64,000 bases of DNA from Micromonospora inyonensis. GTDB taxonomy: Bacteria; Actinomycetota; Actinomycetes; Mycobacteriales; Micromonosporaceae. Position 1 is the stretch's first letter; every line of letters starts with the position of its first letter. The notes beneath the pieces were generated by a model. The model did not search any database and was not told the origin of the DNA. It worked only from the letters and a program-made list of their open reading frames with translations. Shown here piece by piece: positions 43,158 through 51,373 of this stretch. The stretch is taken from NCBI RefSeq assembly GCF_900091415.1, contig NZ_FMHU01000002.1, forward strand, positions 496,001 through 560,000, read 5' to 3'. A program made the translations under genes and the position numbers.

Positions 43158-43757
43158 TCAGACCGGATCGCCGAGGTTCACCTGGGGAGCCGGGGCCCGC
43201 ATCCTGCGGAACGTGATCGAGCGCATGATCGCGTAGAGGTAGAGCGAGCCCATCCGCTCGCCGCTGTTCGGGAAGCGCTCGCGGACCAGCTTCTTGATCT
43301 TGCGGCTGATCAGGATCGAGTCGATCACCACGCCGATCGCCAGCGCCGCCCAGAGCAGGTTCGAGACCAGGCGCACGGTCGGCGGCATCGCGGCCGACGA
43401 ACCGATCAGCACGACCAGCGCGCCGCCGAAGAACCAGGTGCCGACGGTACGCCGGGCGTCGACCACGTTACGGGCCAGCAGCCGCTCCGGTCCCCGGTCC
43501 CGGGGGCCGCCCTCGCGGCGGAACTCCTCCGCCGCCTCGGCCCGCAGCCGGCGGCGTCGCTCCTTGGCCTCCTCCTTGCTCAACGGCTTGGTGGCGGCGG
43601 CGACCCGGCGGTTGGCCGTGGGGCGCTTCGGCGTCTCGCGCCCCTTGGCCGGGGTGTAGCCCCGGGAGCGGGCAGACGCGGACGTCTCCTCCACCGTCAC
43701 CTCGGTGACGGACTCGTCGGCGACGGCGGTGGACTTGCGGCGAAACAGCGAGGGCAC
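43158..43757 (-). CDS. DUF3043 membrane protein
   Basis: 199 residues from a GTG. The N-terminal cytoplasmic part is charged (TPAKGRETPKRPTANRR, then LSKEEAKERRRRLRAEAAEE). Two transmembrane helices follow (GTWFFGGALVVLIGSSAAM and LVSNLLWAALAIGVVIDSIL). ISRKIKKLVRERFP with SLYLYAIMRSITFRRMR at the C-terminus completes the DUF3043 pattern. Actinobacteria-specific, function unknown. Confidence 0.85.
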   Translation of the reverse strand: MPSLFRRKSTAVADESVTEVTVEETSASARSRGYTPAKGRETPKRPTANRRVAAATKPLSKEEAKERRRRLRAEAAEEFRREGGPRDRGPERLLARNVVDARRTVGTWFFGGALVVLIGSSAAMPPTVRLVSNLLWAALAIGVVIDSILISRKIKKLVRERFPNSGERMGSLYLYAIMRSITFRRMRAPAPQVNLGDPV

Positions 43758-43942
43758 GTGGTGAAGGGTAGCCAACCATCGGCGGCCGGTGCACATCACG
43801 GTGCACTGGCCGCCGGTCGGGTTGGACGGGTCACGCCCGCACGGGGCGGTTCGGCGCCGTGCCGGGCGGGTGGCTCACGACCCCACCCGCACGCCGGCGC
43901 GACGTCCCGCCCGACGGGTCCAGCCCCTCGTCGCGTACGCCG

Positions 43943-45298
43943 TCAGGGGCGTTCGACGTGCGCGCCGAGGTCGGCGAGCTTCGCCTCGAAGTCCTCGTAG
44001 CCCCGGTTGATCAGGTCGACGCCGTACACCCGGGAGGTCCCCTCGGCGGCGAGCGCGGCGATCAGGTGGCTGAACCCGGCCCGCAGGTCCGGGATGACCA
44101 GGTCGGCGGCGTGCAGCTTGCTCGGTCCGGCGATCACCGCCGAGTGCTTGAAGTTGCGCCGGCCGAAGCGGCACGGGGTGCCGCCCAGGCAGTCCCGGTA
44201 CACCTGGATGTTGGCACCCATCGCGTTGAGCGCCTCGGTGTAGCCGAGCCGCTGCTCGTAGACCGTCTCGTGGACGATCGACAGGCCCCGGGCCTGGGTC
44301 AGCGCGACGACCAGCGGCTGCTGCCAGTCGGTCATGAAACCGGGGTGCACGTCGGTCTCCAGCGCGGTGGCGTGCAGCTCGCCGCCCGGGTGCCAGAACC
44401 GGATGCCGCCCTCCTGGCCGAGGTCACCCAACCGGGGCGGACGGGTGTCGGTCACCTCGTACTCGCCGCCGACCGAGCGGAACACGTTCAGGAAGGTCAT
44501 CATGTCGGCCTGCTGCGCGCCGAGCACCTCGACGTGACCCCGGGTCGCCAGCGCCGCTGCCGCCCAGCTCGCCGCCTCGATCCGGTCCGGAATCGGCCGG
44601 TGGGTGTAGCCGTGCAGCTTCGGCACGCCCTGGATCTCGATCACCCGGTCGGTGTGCACCTTGATGATCGCGCCCATCTTCTGGAGGACGCAGATCAGGT
44701 CGATGATCTCCGGCTCCACCGCCGCGTTGCGCAGCTCGGTGACGCCCTCGGCCATCACCGCGGTCAGCAGCACCTGCTCGGTCGCGCCGACGCTCGGGTA
44801 CGGCAGCGCGAACTTGGTGCCGTGCAGCCCGTTCGGCGCGGACAGGTGCAGCCCCTCCGGGGTCTTGTCGACCGTCGCGCCGAACTCGCGCAGTGCCTGG
44901 AGGTGGAAGTCGATCGGCCGGGGGCCGATGTGGCAGCCACCCAGGTCGGGGATGAACGCGTGACCGAGGCGGTGCAGCAGCGGGCCGCAGAACAGGATCG
45001 GGATCCGGCTCGACCCGGCGTGCACGTTGATCTGGTCGGTGCTCGCGCTCTCCACGTTCGCCGGGTCGAAGACCAGCTCGCCATCCTCCTGGCCGTCGCT
45101 GACCTTCACGCCGTGCAGGCCGAGCAGGCCCCGGACCACCTCGACGTCCCGGATCCTCGGTACGTCGAAGAGTCGGCTCGGGCTGTCGCCGAGCAGGGCG
45201 GCGACCATCGCCTTGGAGACCAGGTTCTTCGCGCCGCGCACGCGGATCCGCCCTTCCAGCGGAGTTCCTCCGTGTACGACCAGGACGTCGTTGGTCAA
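43943..45298 (-). CDS. murA: UDP-N-acetylglucosamine 1-carboxyvinyltransferase
   Basis: 451 residues from a TTG with GGAGG five bases upstream. RIRVRGAKNLVSKAMVAALL is the N-terminal EPSP-synthase-like motif. The active-site loop is DLGGCHIGPRPIDFHLQAL with the catalytic Cys, which is the fosfomycin target; it is Cys here, unlike the Asp of mycobacteria. DTRPPRLGDLGQEGGIRFW and LRAGFSHLIAALAAEGTSRV are later family blocks. It catalyses the first committed step of peptidoglycan synthesis. Confidence 0.93.
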   Translation of the reverse strand: MTNDVLVVHGGTPLEGRIRVRGAKNLVSKAMVAALLGDSPSRLFDVPRIRDVEVVRGLLGLHGVKVSDGQEDGELVFDPANVESASTDQINVHAGSSRIPILFCGPLLHRLGHAFIPDLGGCHIGPRPIDFHLQALREFGATVDKTPEGLHLSAPNGLHGTKFALPYPSVGATEQVLLTAVMAEGVTELRNAAVEPEIIDLICVLQKMGAIIKVHTDRVIEIQGVPKLHGYTHRPIPDRIEAASWAAAALATRGHVEVLGAQQADMMTFLNVFRSVGGEYEVTDTRPPRLGDLGQEGGIRFWHPGGELHATALETDVHPGFMTDWQQPLVVALTQARGLSIVHETVYEQRLGYTEALNAMGANIQVYRDCLGGTPCRFGRRNFKHSAVIAGPSKLHAADLVIPDLRAGFSHLIAALAAEGTSRVYGVDLINRGYEDFEAKLADLGAHVERP

Positions 45299-45511
45299 CG
45301 CAACCTCCAGCGCGTCGGTGCTGCCGTGTGGGGTGATTGAGGGGCCGGCGACTCGTCGCTACCCGGACTGCGGCCGGTGGTAAACGGCTCGATCAGTCGT
45401 CGCTCGGGCAGCATAGCCCTCGGTGACGAGAATGACTCGGGCAGACCGCATCGCATGCTGTGAAAGGGTGACGGGGGGTACGTTTCCGCACCCACACGTC
45501 ACCGACGGTCG

Positions 45512-46687
45512 TCAGGCCCCGGGGAGGGCCAGCATCTGGTCCAGTGCCACCCGGGCGTGGTGGGCGGTGTCCGCATCGACGGTGATCTGGTTGACCACCC
45601 GGCCGGCGACCAGCTCCTCCAGCGCCCACACCAGGTGCGGCAGGTCGATGCGGTTCATCGTCGAGCAGTAGCAGACCGCCTTGTCGAGGAACATGATCTG
45701 CTTGTCCGGGTGGGCCAGCGCGAGCCGGCGGACCAGGTTCAGTTCGGTGCCCACCGCCCAGGCCGAGCCGGCCGGGGCCGCCTCGATGGTCCGGATGATG
45801 TACTCGGTCGAGCCGACCAGGTCGGCGGCGTTGACCACCTCGTGCCGGCACTCCGGGTGGACCAGCACGTTGACCCCGGGCACCCGCTGCCGGACGTCGT
45901 CGACGCTGTCCAGGGTGAACCGGCCGTGCACCGAGCAGTGCCCCCGCCACAGGATCATCCGCGCGTCCCGCAGCTGCCCGGGGGTCAGCCCGCCGTTCGG
46001 CTTGTGCGGGTCGTAGAGCACGCAGTCGTCCAGCGAGAAGCCCATCTCCAGCACGGCGGTGTTGCGGCCGAGGTGCTGGTCGGGCAGGAAGAGCACCTTC
46101 GACCCCTGCTCGTACGCCCAGTCCAGGGCCCGCTTGGCGTTCGACGAGGTGCAGACCACGCCGCCGTTGCGGCCGACGAACCCCTTGATGTCGGCCGAGG
46201 AGTTCATGTACGTCACCGGGACGGTGTCGGCGGCGATGCCCAGCTCGGTCAGCACGTCCCAGGCGGTCTCCACCTGCGAGAGCACCGCCATGTCGGCCAT
46301 CGAGCAGCCGGCGGCCAGGTCGGGCAGGATCACCTTCTGCGCGTCCGAGGTGAGGATGTCGGCGCTCTCGGCCATGAAGTGCACACCGCAGAAGACGATG
46401 TACTCGGCGTCCGGGCGGGCCGCCGCCTCCCGGGCCAGCTTGAACGAGTCGCCGGTCACGTCGGCGAACTGGATCACCTCGTCGCGCTGGTAGTGGTGGC
46501 CCAGCACGAAGACCCGGTCGCCCAGCGCCGCCTTGGCCGCCGCCGCGCGGGCCACCAGATCCGGGTCGCTCGGCGCCGGCAGGTCACCCGGACACTCCAC
46601 GCCACGCTCGGTGGCGGGATCGCTGCCCCGGCCGAGAAGGAGCAGCGCCGTCGCGGTGTTGGAGGGTTCCACCCAGGTCGAAGTCAC
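45512..46687 (-). CDS. nadA: Quinolinate synthase A
   Basis: 391 residues. VFVLGHHYQRDEVIQFADV, FCGVHFMAESADIL, LPDLAAGCSMADM, VTYMNSSADIKGF and VLVHPECRHEVV are the NadA signature blocks; the [4Fe-4S] cysteines are those in AGCSMAD, HPECRHEV and the late VCYCSTMNR region. It condenses iminoaspartate with dihydroxyacetone phosphate. No nadB or nadC follows in the window. The GTG start is the best available, with a weak ribosome site. Divergent from glxK. Confidence 0.93.
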   Translation of the reverse strand: MTSTWVEPSNTATALLLLGRGSDPATERGVECPGDLPAPSDPDLVARAAAAKAALGDRVFVLGHHYQRDEVIQFADVTGDSFKLAREAAARPDAEYIVFCGVHFMAESADILTSDAQKVILPDLAAGCSMADMAVLSQVETAWDVLTELGIAADTVPVTYMNSSADIKGFVGRNGGVVCTSSNAKRALDWAYEQGSKVLFLPDQHLGRNTAVLEMGFSLDDCVLYDPHKPNGGLTPGQLRDARMILWRGHCSVHGRFTLDSVDDVRQRVPGVNVLVHPECRHEVVNAADLVGSTEYIIRTIEAAPAGSAWAVGTELNLVRRLALAHPDKQIMFLDKAVCYCSTMNRIDLPHLVWALEELVAGRVVNQITVDADTAHHARVALDQMLALPGA

Positions 46688-46754
46688 GACCCCATGGTCC
46701 CACAGCACGGCCGTGGCGCAGCCTCCCCGGATGTGGGCTGCCACACTGCTGGGC

Positions 46755-47891
46755 ATGCGTGTGCTGCTCTGTCCGGACAAGTTCGCCGGCACCCTCCCGG
46801 CGCAGGAGGTGGCCCACGCGGTGGCCGCCGGCTGGCGCGAGGTCGCCGACGGTGACGAACTCCTCATCCGTCCCCTCGCCGACGGTGGGCCCGGTTTCGT
46901 CGCGGTCCTCGCCGACGCGCTCGGCGGCCGGCGGGTGCCCGTACCGACGGTCGACCCGCTGGGCCGTGCGACGACGGGGGAGATCCTGCTCACCGACGAC
47001 GGGACCGCGTACCTCGAGAGCGCCCAGGCGTGCGGGCTGCACCTGCTCGCCGCCGCCGAGCGCGATCCGAAGGCCACCACGTCGTACGGGCTGGGGCTGC
47101 TGGTCACCGCCGCCGTCGAGCACGGCGCGCGGACCGTGGTGGTCGGGCTGGGGGGCTCCGGCACCAACGACGCCGGCGCCGGGATGTTCGCCGCGCTGGG
47201 CGCGACCCCGCTCGACGACACCGGCCACGCCCTGCCGTACGGCGGGGCGGCGCTGGCCGCCGTGGCCGGCCTGGACGGGACGCCCCGACTGCGCGACGCC
47301 ACCCTGGTCGCCGCCACCGACGTGGACAACCCGCTCCTCGGGCTGCACGGGGCGAGCAACGTCTACGGCCCGCAGAAGGGAGCCACCCGCGAGGACGTGC
47401 TGCTGCTCGACGCGGCGTTGGAGCGGTTCGCGGGCGTACTGGAGAGGGACCTGCCGGGGTGCCCGGCGGGGCTCGGCGCGCTGCCCGGCGGCGGCGCGGC
47501 CGGCGGACTCGGCGCGGCGGTCCTCGCCCTCGGCGGCCGGTGCGAGTCCGGCATCGGGCTGGTCACCCGGGCGATCGGCCTGGACGCCGCGCTCGACGCG
47601 GTGGACCTGGTGATCACCGGTGAGGGCTCGTTCGACCACCAGTCGCTGCGCGGCAAGGTGGTCGCCGGGGTGGCCGGCGCGGCCCGGGACCGGGGCGTGC
47701 CCTGCGTGGTGGTGGCGGGCCGGGTCAGCACCGGCCGGCGCGAGGCCGCCTCGGCCGGGGTGACCGACACGTACAGCCTGGTCGAACACTTCGGTGGGGA
47801 GGAACATGGCGGGATCGAGGCGGCCATGGGTCGCCCGGCCGAGGGACTGCGGGCGCTGGGTGCCCGGCTGGCCCGGCAGTGGAGCCGCTGA
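46755..47891 (+). CDS. glxK: Glycerate kinase
   Basis: 378 residues. RVLLCPDKFAGTLPAQEVAH is the canonical start. GLGGSGTNDAGAGMFAALGA is the family core motif and VYGPQKGATREDVLLLD follows. GALPGGGAAGGLGAA and DLVITGEGSFDHQSLRGKVV close the pattern of the two-domain GlxK/GarK family. It phosphorylates D-glycerate. The in-frame ATG eight codons upstream is less likely because family proteins begin at RVL. It corresponds in position to Rv2205c of M. tuberculosis. Confidence 0.9.
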   Translation: MRVLLCPDKFAGTLPAQEVAHAVAAGWREVADGDELLIRPLADGGPGFVAVLADALGGRRVPVPTVDPLGRATTGEILLTDDGTAYLESAQACGLHLLAAAERDPKATTSYGLGLLVTAAVEHGARTVVVGLGGSGTNDAGAGMFAALGATPLDDTGHALPYGGAALAAVAGLDGTPRLRDATLVAATDVDNPLLGLHGASNVYGPQKGATREDVLLLDAALERFAGVLERDLPGCPAGLGALPGGGAAGGLGAAVLALGGRCESGIGLVTRAIGLDAALDAVDLVITGEGSFDHQSLRGKVVAGVAGAARDRGVPCVVVAGRVSTGRREAASAGVTDTYSLVEHFGGEEHGGIEAAMGRPAEGLRALGARLARQWSR

Positions 47892-48049
47892 CGGCCGTCG
47901 GTGCCTGTGGCATTCGGGCGGCTGACCCGCCGACCGGGCCGTCCCGCCCCGGGGCGGCCTACAATCAGACCTGGACCACAGTGGGAATCACTGGACCGGC
48001 GAGGACGTTGGCCAGGAGAGACCACACCGACGCGCAGGGAGAATTCCAC

Positions 48050-48418
48050 GTGACCACGCCAGCGCAGACCGACTCGACCGAGGCCAAGGCCCCCACGACC
48101 GTCGTCCTCACCGACGTCGCGGCGCAGAAGGTCAAGGCCCTGATCGAGCAGGAGGACCGCGACGACCTGCGGCTCCGGGTCGCGGTGCAGCCGGGCGGCT
48201 GCTCCGGCCTGCGGTACCAGCTCTTCTTCGACGAGCGTTCCCTCGACGGGGACATCGTCAGTGACTTCGATGGTGTCGAGGTCGTCGTCGACCGGATGAG
48301 CGCCCCCTACCTGACCGGCGCCACCATCGACTTCGCCGACCGGATCGACGCCCAGGGCTTCACCATCGACAACCCGAACGCGGGCAGCTCCTGCGCCTGC
48401 GGCGACTCGTTCAGCTGA
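48050..48418 (+). CDS. erpA: HesB/ErpA-type iron-sulfur insertion protein
   Basis: 122 residues from a GTG with AGGGAG nine bases upstream. VVLTDVAAQKVKALIEQEDR opens the A-type carrier fold; the cluster ligands are in QPGGCSGLRYQLFF and NAGSSCACGDSF. It delivers Fe-S clusters to apo-proteins; NadA, encoded nearby, is a plausible client. A strong terminator follows. Confidence 0.92.
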   Translation: MTTPAQTDSTEAKAPTTVVLTDVAAQKVKALIEQEDRDDLRLRVAVQPGGCSGLRYQLFFDERSLDGDIVSDFDGVEVVVDRMSAPYLTGATIDFADRIDAQGFTIDNPNAGSSCACGDSFS

Positions 48419-48439
48419 GTCCCACCACCCGGGCCCGAC

Positions 48440-48480
48440 GGCGGGGCCGCCCCTCACGGGGGCGGCCCCGCCGTTTCTCG
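48440..48480 (+). terminator. Intrinsic terminator after erpA
   Basis: GGCGGGGCCGCCCC and GGGGCGGCCCCGCC form a 14-bp perfect stem with a five-base loop, followed by GTTTCTCG. It starts 22 bases after the stop codon. Confidence 0.85.
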
Positions 48481-48520
48481 TACCGCCCGTCATCCGCGCC
48501 CCGCCCCGCCCCTTTTTGCT

Positions 48521-48574
48521 GGTAGCAGGGGCCCCTTGCAGGTGATTTCCGTACTGCAGGGGACCCCTCCTACC
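48521..48574. repeat. ~60-bp intergenic palindrome, copy D
   Basis: GGTAGCAGGGGCCCC and GGGGACCCCTCCTACC are the outer arms; the centre differs from the other copies. It lies in the 302-base gap between the erpA terminator and adoK, the only copy not between convergent genes. The rest of that gap holds nothing else recognisable. Confidence 0.7.
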
Positions 48575-48720
48575 ACCCGCGCCGACACCCGCCACCTCCG
48601 TGTGGCCGCCCATGCTCTCGAGCACCGCTCGAAGGGCCATGTCCCGACCGGCCGGCCGGTGCGAAGATGGCCGGGCCGGTAGGCTGACCGGCGCTCTGCT
48701 CCCCGACCGCGAGGGTTGAC

Positions 48721-49698
48721 ATGAAGATCGCCGTGACCGGCTCGATCGCGACCGACCACCTGATGAGCTTCCCCGGGCGGTTCGCCGACCAGCTCATCGC
48801 CGACCAGTTGGACAAGGTCTCGCTGTCCTTCCTCATCGACGACCTCATCGTCCGGCGCGGTGGCGTGGCCGCGAACATCGCCTTCGGGATGGCCCAGCTC
48901 GGATTGACCCCGGTGCTGGTCGGCGCGGTCGGCGCCGACTTCGCCGACTACCGCTCCTGGCTGGAGCGGCACGGGGTCGACTGCGACTCGGTGCACGTCA
49001 GCGAGGTCGCGCACACCGCCCGGTTCGTCTGCACCACCGACACCGACATGTGCCAGATCGCGTCCTTCTACGCCGGGGCGATGAGCGAGGCCCGCAACAT
49101 CGAGCTGGCCCCGGTCGCGAAGCGGATCGGCCGTCTCGACCTGGTGCTGGTCGGAGCCAACGACCCCGAGGCGATGCTGCGCCACTCGGCCGAGTGCCGG
49201 GAACGGGGCTACCACTTCGCCGCCGACCCGTCCCAGCAGCTCGCCCGGATGGAGGGCAGCGACGTCGCCGGCCTGATCGACGGCGCTACCTACCTGCTCA
49301 CCAACGAGTACGAGAAGTCGCTGCTGCAGAGCAAGGCCGGCCTGACCGACGCCCAGCTCCTCGACCGGGTGACCATCCGGGTCACCACGCTCGGCAAGGA
49401 CGGCGTGGAGATCGAGGGACGGGACGTCCCGCGCATCCACGTGCCGGCCGTTCGGGACGTTCCTGAGATCGACCCGACCGGGGTCGGCGACGGCTTCCGG
49501 GGTGGATTCTTCGCCGGACTCTCCTGGGGGCTGACCCTGGAGCGGGCCGCCCAGGTCGGCTGCCTCTCGGCGGCGCTGGTGCTGGAGAACCAGGGGGCGC
49601 AGGAGTACGAGATCCGCCGGGACGCCTTCGTCAAGCGCCTCGCCGAGGAGTACGGCGACGCCGTCGCCGACGAGGTCCGCCCCCACCTGCTCGGCTGA
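48721..49698 (+). CDS. adoK: PfkB-family carbohydrate/adenosine kinase
   Basis: 325 residues. KIAVTGSIATDHLMSFPGRF and RRGGVAANIAFGMAQLGLTP are the PfkB signature 1 region. The C-terminal DPTGVGDGFRGGFFAGLSWG has the catalytic Asp and anion hole. The family resembles mycobacterial Rv2202c, an adenosine kinase, and gene order supports that assignment. The ATG directly follows CGAGGGTTGAC. Confidence 0.85.
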   Translation: MKIAVTGSIATDHLMSFPGRFADQLIADQLDKVSLSFLIDDLIVRRGGVAANIAFGMAQLGLTPVLVGAVGADFADYRSWLERHGVDCDSVHVSEVAHTARFVCTTDTDMCQIASFYAGAMSEARNIELAPVAKRIGRLDLVLVGANDPEAMLRHSAECRERGYHFAADPSQQLARMEGSDVAGLIDGATYLLTNEYEKSLLQSKAGLTDAQLLDRVTIRVTTLGKDGVEIEGRDVPRIHVPAVRDVPEIDPTGVGDGFRGGFFAGLSWGLTLERAAQVGCLSAALVLENQGAQEYEIRRDAFVKRLAEEYGDAVADEVRPHLLG

Positions 49699-49783
49699 CC
49701 GCCTGCGCACCCCTCCGGGCAGCCGTCGCATCTCGGTGGCCGTCCGGAGGGGTGCGGTGTCGACCGCCGGTGCCAGCGGTTGG

Positions 49784-49860
49784 CTCAGGGCCGGCGGTCG
49801 ACTTTCAGGGCCGGCGGTCGACTCAGGGCCGGCGGTTGAGTCAGGGCCGGCGGGGCGGGG
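49784..49860. repeat. Four tandem ~18-bp repeats
   Basis: Copies of TCAGGGCCGGCGGTCGACT or close variants begin at about 49784, 49805, 49823 and 49841. The last overlaps the 3' end of the DUF397 gene and provides its stop codon. Copy number may vary. Confidence 0.7.
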
Positions 49861-50035
49861 CGGCCACGAAGGTGGCCCACTGGGCCGCGCTGAAGGTGAG
49901 CACCGGACCGGACGGGTCCTTGCTGTCACGGACCGCGACCGCGTCGGGCAACAGCGCGCACTCCACGCAGTCGCCGTTGTTGGCACTCCGGCTGCTGGTG
50001 AACCAACGGACCCGGGACAGGTCGGGGGTGGGCAT
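49841..50035 (-). CDS. DUF397-domain protein
   Basis: 64 residues: LSRVRWFTSSRSANNGDCVE, VAVRDSKDPSGPVLTFSAAQ and WATFVA match DUF397 closely. GGAGG lies six bases before the ATG. It is encoded 14 bases after the XRE/DUF5753 regulator, the standard pairing in actinomycetes, where the small protein is thought to antagonise or partner the regulator (BldB/WhiJ-type systems). Confidence 0.88.
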   Translation of the reverse strand: MPTPDLSRVRWFTSSRSANNGDCVECALLPDAVAVRDSKDPSGPVLTFSAAQWATFVAAPPRRP

Positions 50036-50049
50036 GTCGGCCTCCGTGG

Positions 50050-50898
50050 CTATCGGGCGCCAGCCAACTCCGTGATCAACGCGCGCGACTCGGCGGGGGA
50101 GAGGGCGACCTGGCGCAGGTTGTCGGCCACCATGCTATAGGTTCGCACCCCGTCCGGGTCCTGCACGTACATCGCCCCGTCGAGCACCTCGGTGTAGGCG
50201 ATCGGCCGGACGTGCGCGAAGTCCAGCACGACGAACTTGCCCAGTGGCGTTGCCGCGTGCGGCCCGTCCTCGGGGCGGAGCACCTGGACCGTGACGTTGG
50301 GCAGCTCGGACATCGCGGCGAGGTGGCGGAGCTGGGCCCGGCGGGTCTCCTCGCCGTTCACCCGCAGCCGCAGCGCCGCCTCGCCGATCACCGCGTGCAG
50401 GGTCAACGGATCCTCGTCGGTGAGCCGCCGGGCGCGGGTCTGCCGGAACGAGACGAACCGTTCGGCGTGGTCCGGCCGGACGAAGCCGGTTCCGAGGGTG
50501 AGCGCCTGTGCGTACTCCTCGGTCTGCAGAAGCCCCGGCACCACCATGGACTCGAAGACGAACGCGGTGTCGGCCAGCCCTTCGAGGCCGACGTAGGTGC
50601 GGAACCAGTCCGGTACGACGTTCGCCCACGGCGCCCACCACGTCTTCGCGTCGGCCCGACCCGTCAGCGAGATGAGCCGGTCGGTTGCCGGCTGGTCGGC
50701 CCCGCAGGCGCGCAGGATCGTCGCCACGTCCTCCGGGAACTGCTGGTAGCGCCCGCTCTCCATGTGGCCGAGCTTCGGCTTGCCGATGCCGGTGACGGCG
50801 GCCAACTCGCTGAGCGACATCGGCACCTCCCGTCGGTAGCGGGCCAGCTCGGCGCCGATCAACCAGCGCAACGCGGACGGGTCGTTCCGTGGCCCCAC
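50050..50898 (-). CDS. XRE-family regulator with DUF5753 domain
   Basis: 282 residues. The N-terminal helix-turn-helix includes SLSELAAVTGIGKPKLGHME. The DUF5753 domain runs from WFRTYVGLEGLADTAFVFES and PGLLQTEEYAQAL to VDLRQ-like ending VADNLRQVALSPAESRALI. I start at the GTG with AGGAGGT seven bases upstream, 11 codons inside the longest frame. Together with the DUF397 gene it forms a WhiJ-like regulatory pair; a third small gene is divergent. Confidence 0.88.
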   Translation of the reverse strand: MGPRNDPSALRWLIGAELARYRREVPMSLSELAAVTGIGKPKLGHMESGRYQQFPEDVATILRACGADQPATDRLISLTGRADAKTWWAPWANVVPDWFRTYVGLEGLADTAFVFESMVVPGLLQTEEYAQALTLGTGFVRPDHAERFVSFRQTRARRLTDEDPLTLHAVIGEAALRLRVNGEETRRAQLRHLAAMSELPNVTVQVLRPEDGPHAATPLGKFVVLDFAHVRPIAYTEVLDGAMYVQDPDGVRTYSMVADNLRQVALSPAESRALITELAGAR

Positions 50899-51006
50899 CC
50901 TGGTACCTCCTCGTCGTGCACCTACCGACACATCCTCTCCGTGAGGCTTTCGTTACGCAAGTGAACGCGCTATATGTATAGCTATCTCAAGAGGTGGAGG
51001 GCATGC

Positions 51007-51312
51007 ATGTGGGACGGAGCCATGCGACCGTTGGGCACACCGGAGGAGTTCCACCAGATGTTGGTCGACCTGGTGACCGAGTTCGCACCTCGCCGGTTCG
51101 CTATCTGCGAGGAGTACGGCGACCGGATCGACGGGGCGGTGTTCGCCTGGGGCATCGCGTTCCCCGACGGGGTCCTGCTCTGTGGCGACCAGCGGGCGTA
51201 CGCCGGACGCTTCCCGAGTGCTGACAGCGCCGTACGGATCTTCAGCCGGGTCGGTCGCCGGCTACGCCTGGTCTGGATTGACGAGCCGGCCCCACCGAGC
51301 CTCCCCACATGA
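51007..51312 (+). CDS. Hypothetical protein divergent from the XRE regulator
   Basis: 101 residues. LGTPEEFHQMLVDLVTEFAP, RRFAICEEYGDRIDGAVFAW and VLLCGDQRAYAGRFPSADSA recur in small proteins found beside XRE/DUF397 pairs; function unknown. GGAGG is six bases before the ATG. The AT-rich stretch CTATATGTATAGCTAT, 35 bases upstream, is unusual for this genome and may be the promoter or an operator. A strong terminator follows. Confidence 0.65.
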   Translation: MWDGAMRPLGTPEEFHQMLVDLVTEFAPRRFAICEEYGDRIDGAVFAWGIAFPDGVLLCGDQRAYAGRFPSADSAVRIFSRVGRRLRLVWIDEPAPPSLPT

Positions 51313-51314
51313 AG

Positions 51315-51361
51315 CTGGCCGGTAGCTCCACAACGGCGGAGCTACCGGCCAGCCCTCTTTC
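51315..51361. terminator. Bidirectional terminator
   Basis: GCTGGCCGGTAGCTCC and its exact reverse complement form a 16-bp stem with an eight-base loop, followed by CCTCTTT. It lies between the convergent ends of the small XRE-linked gene and the M50 protease gene. Confidence 0.85.
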
Positions 51362-51373
51362 GCAGGGCGGGGA

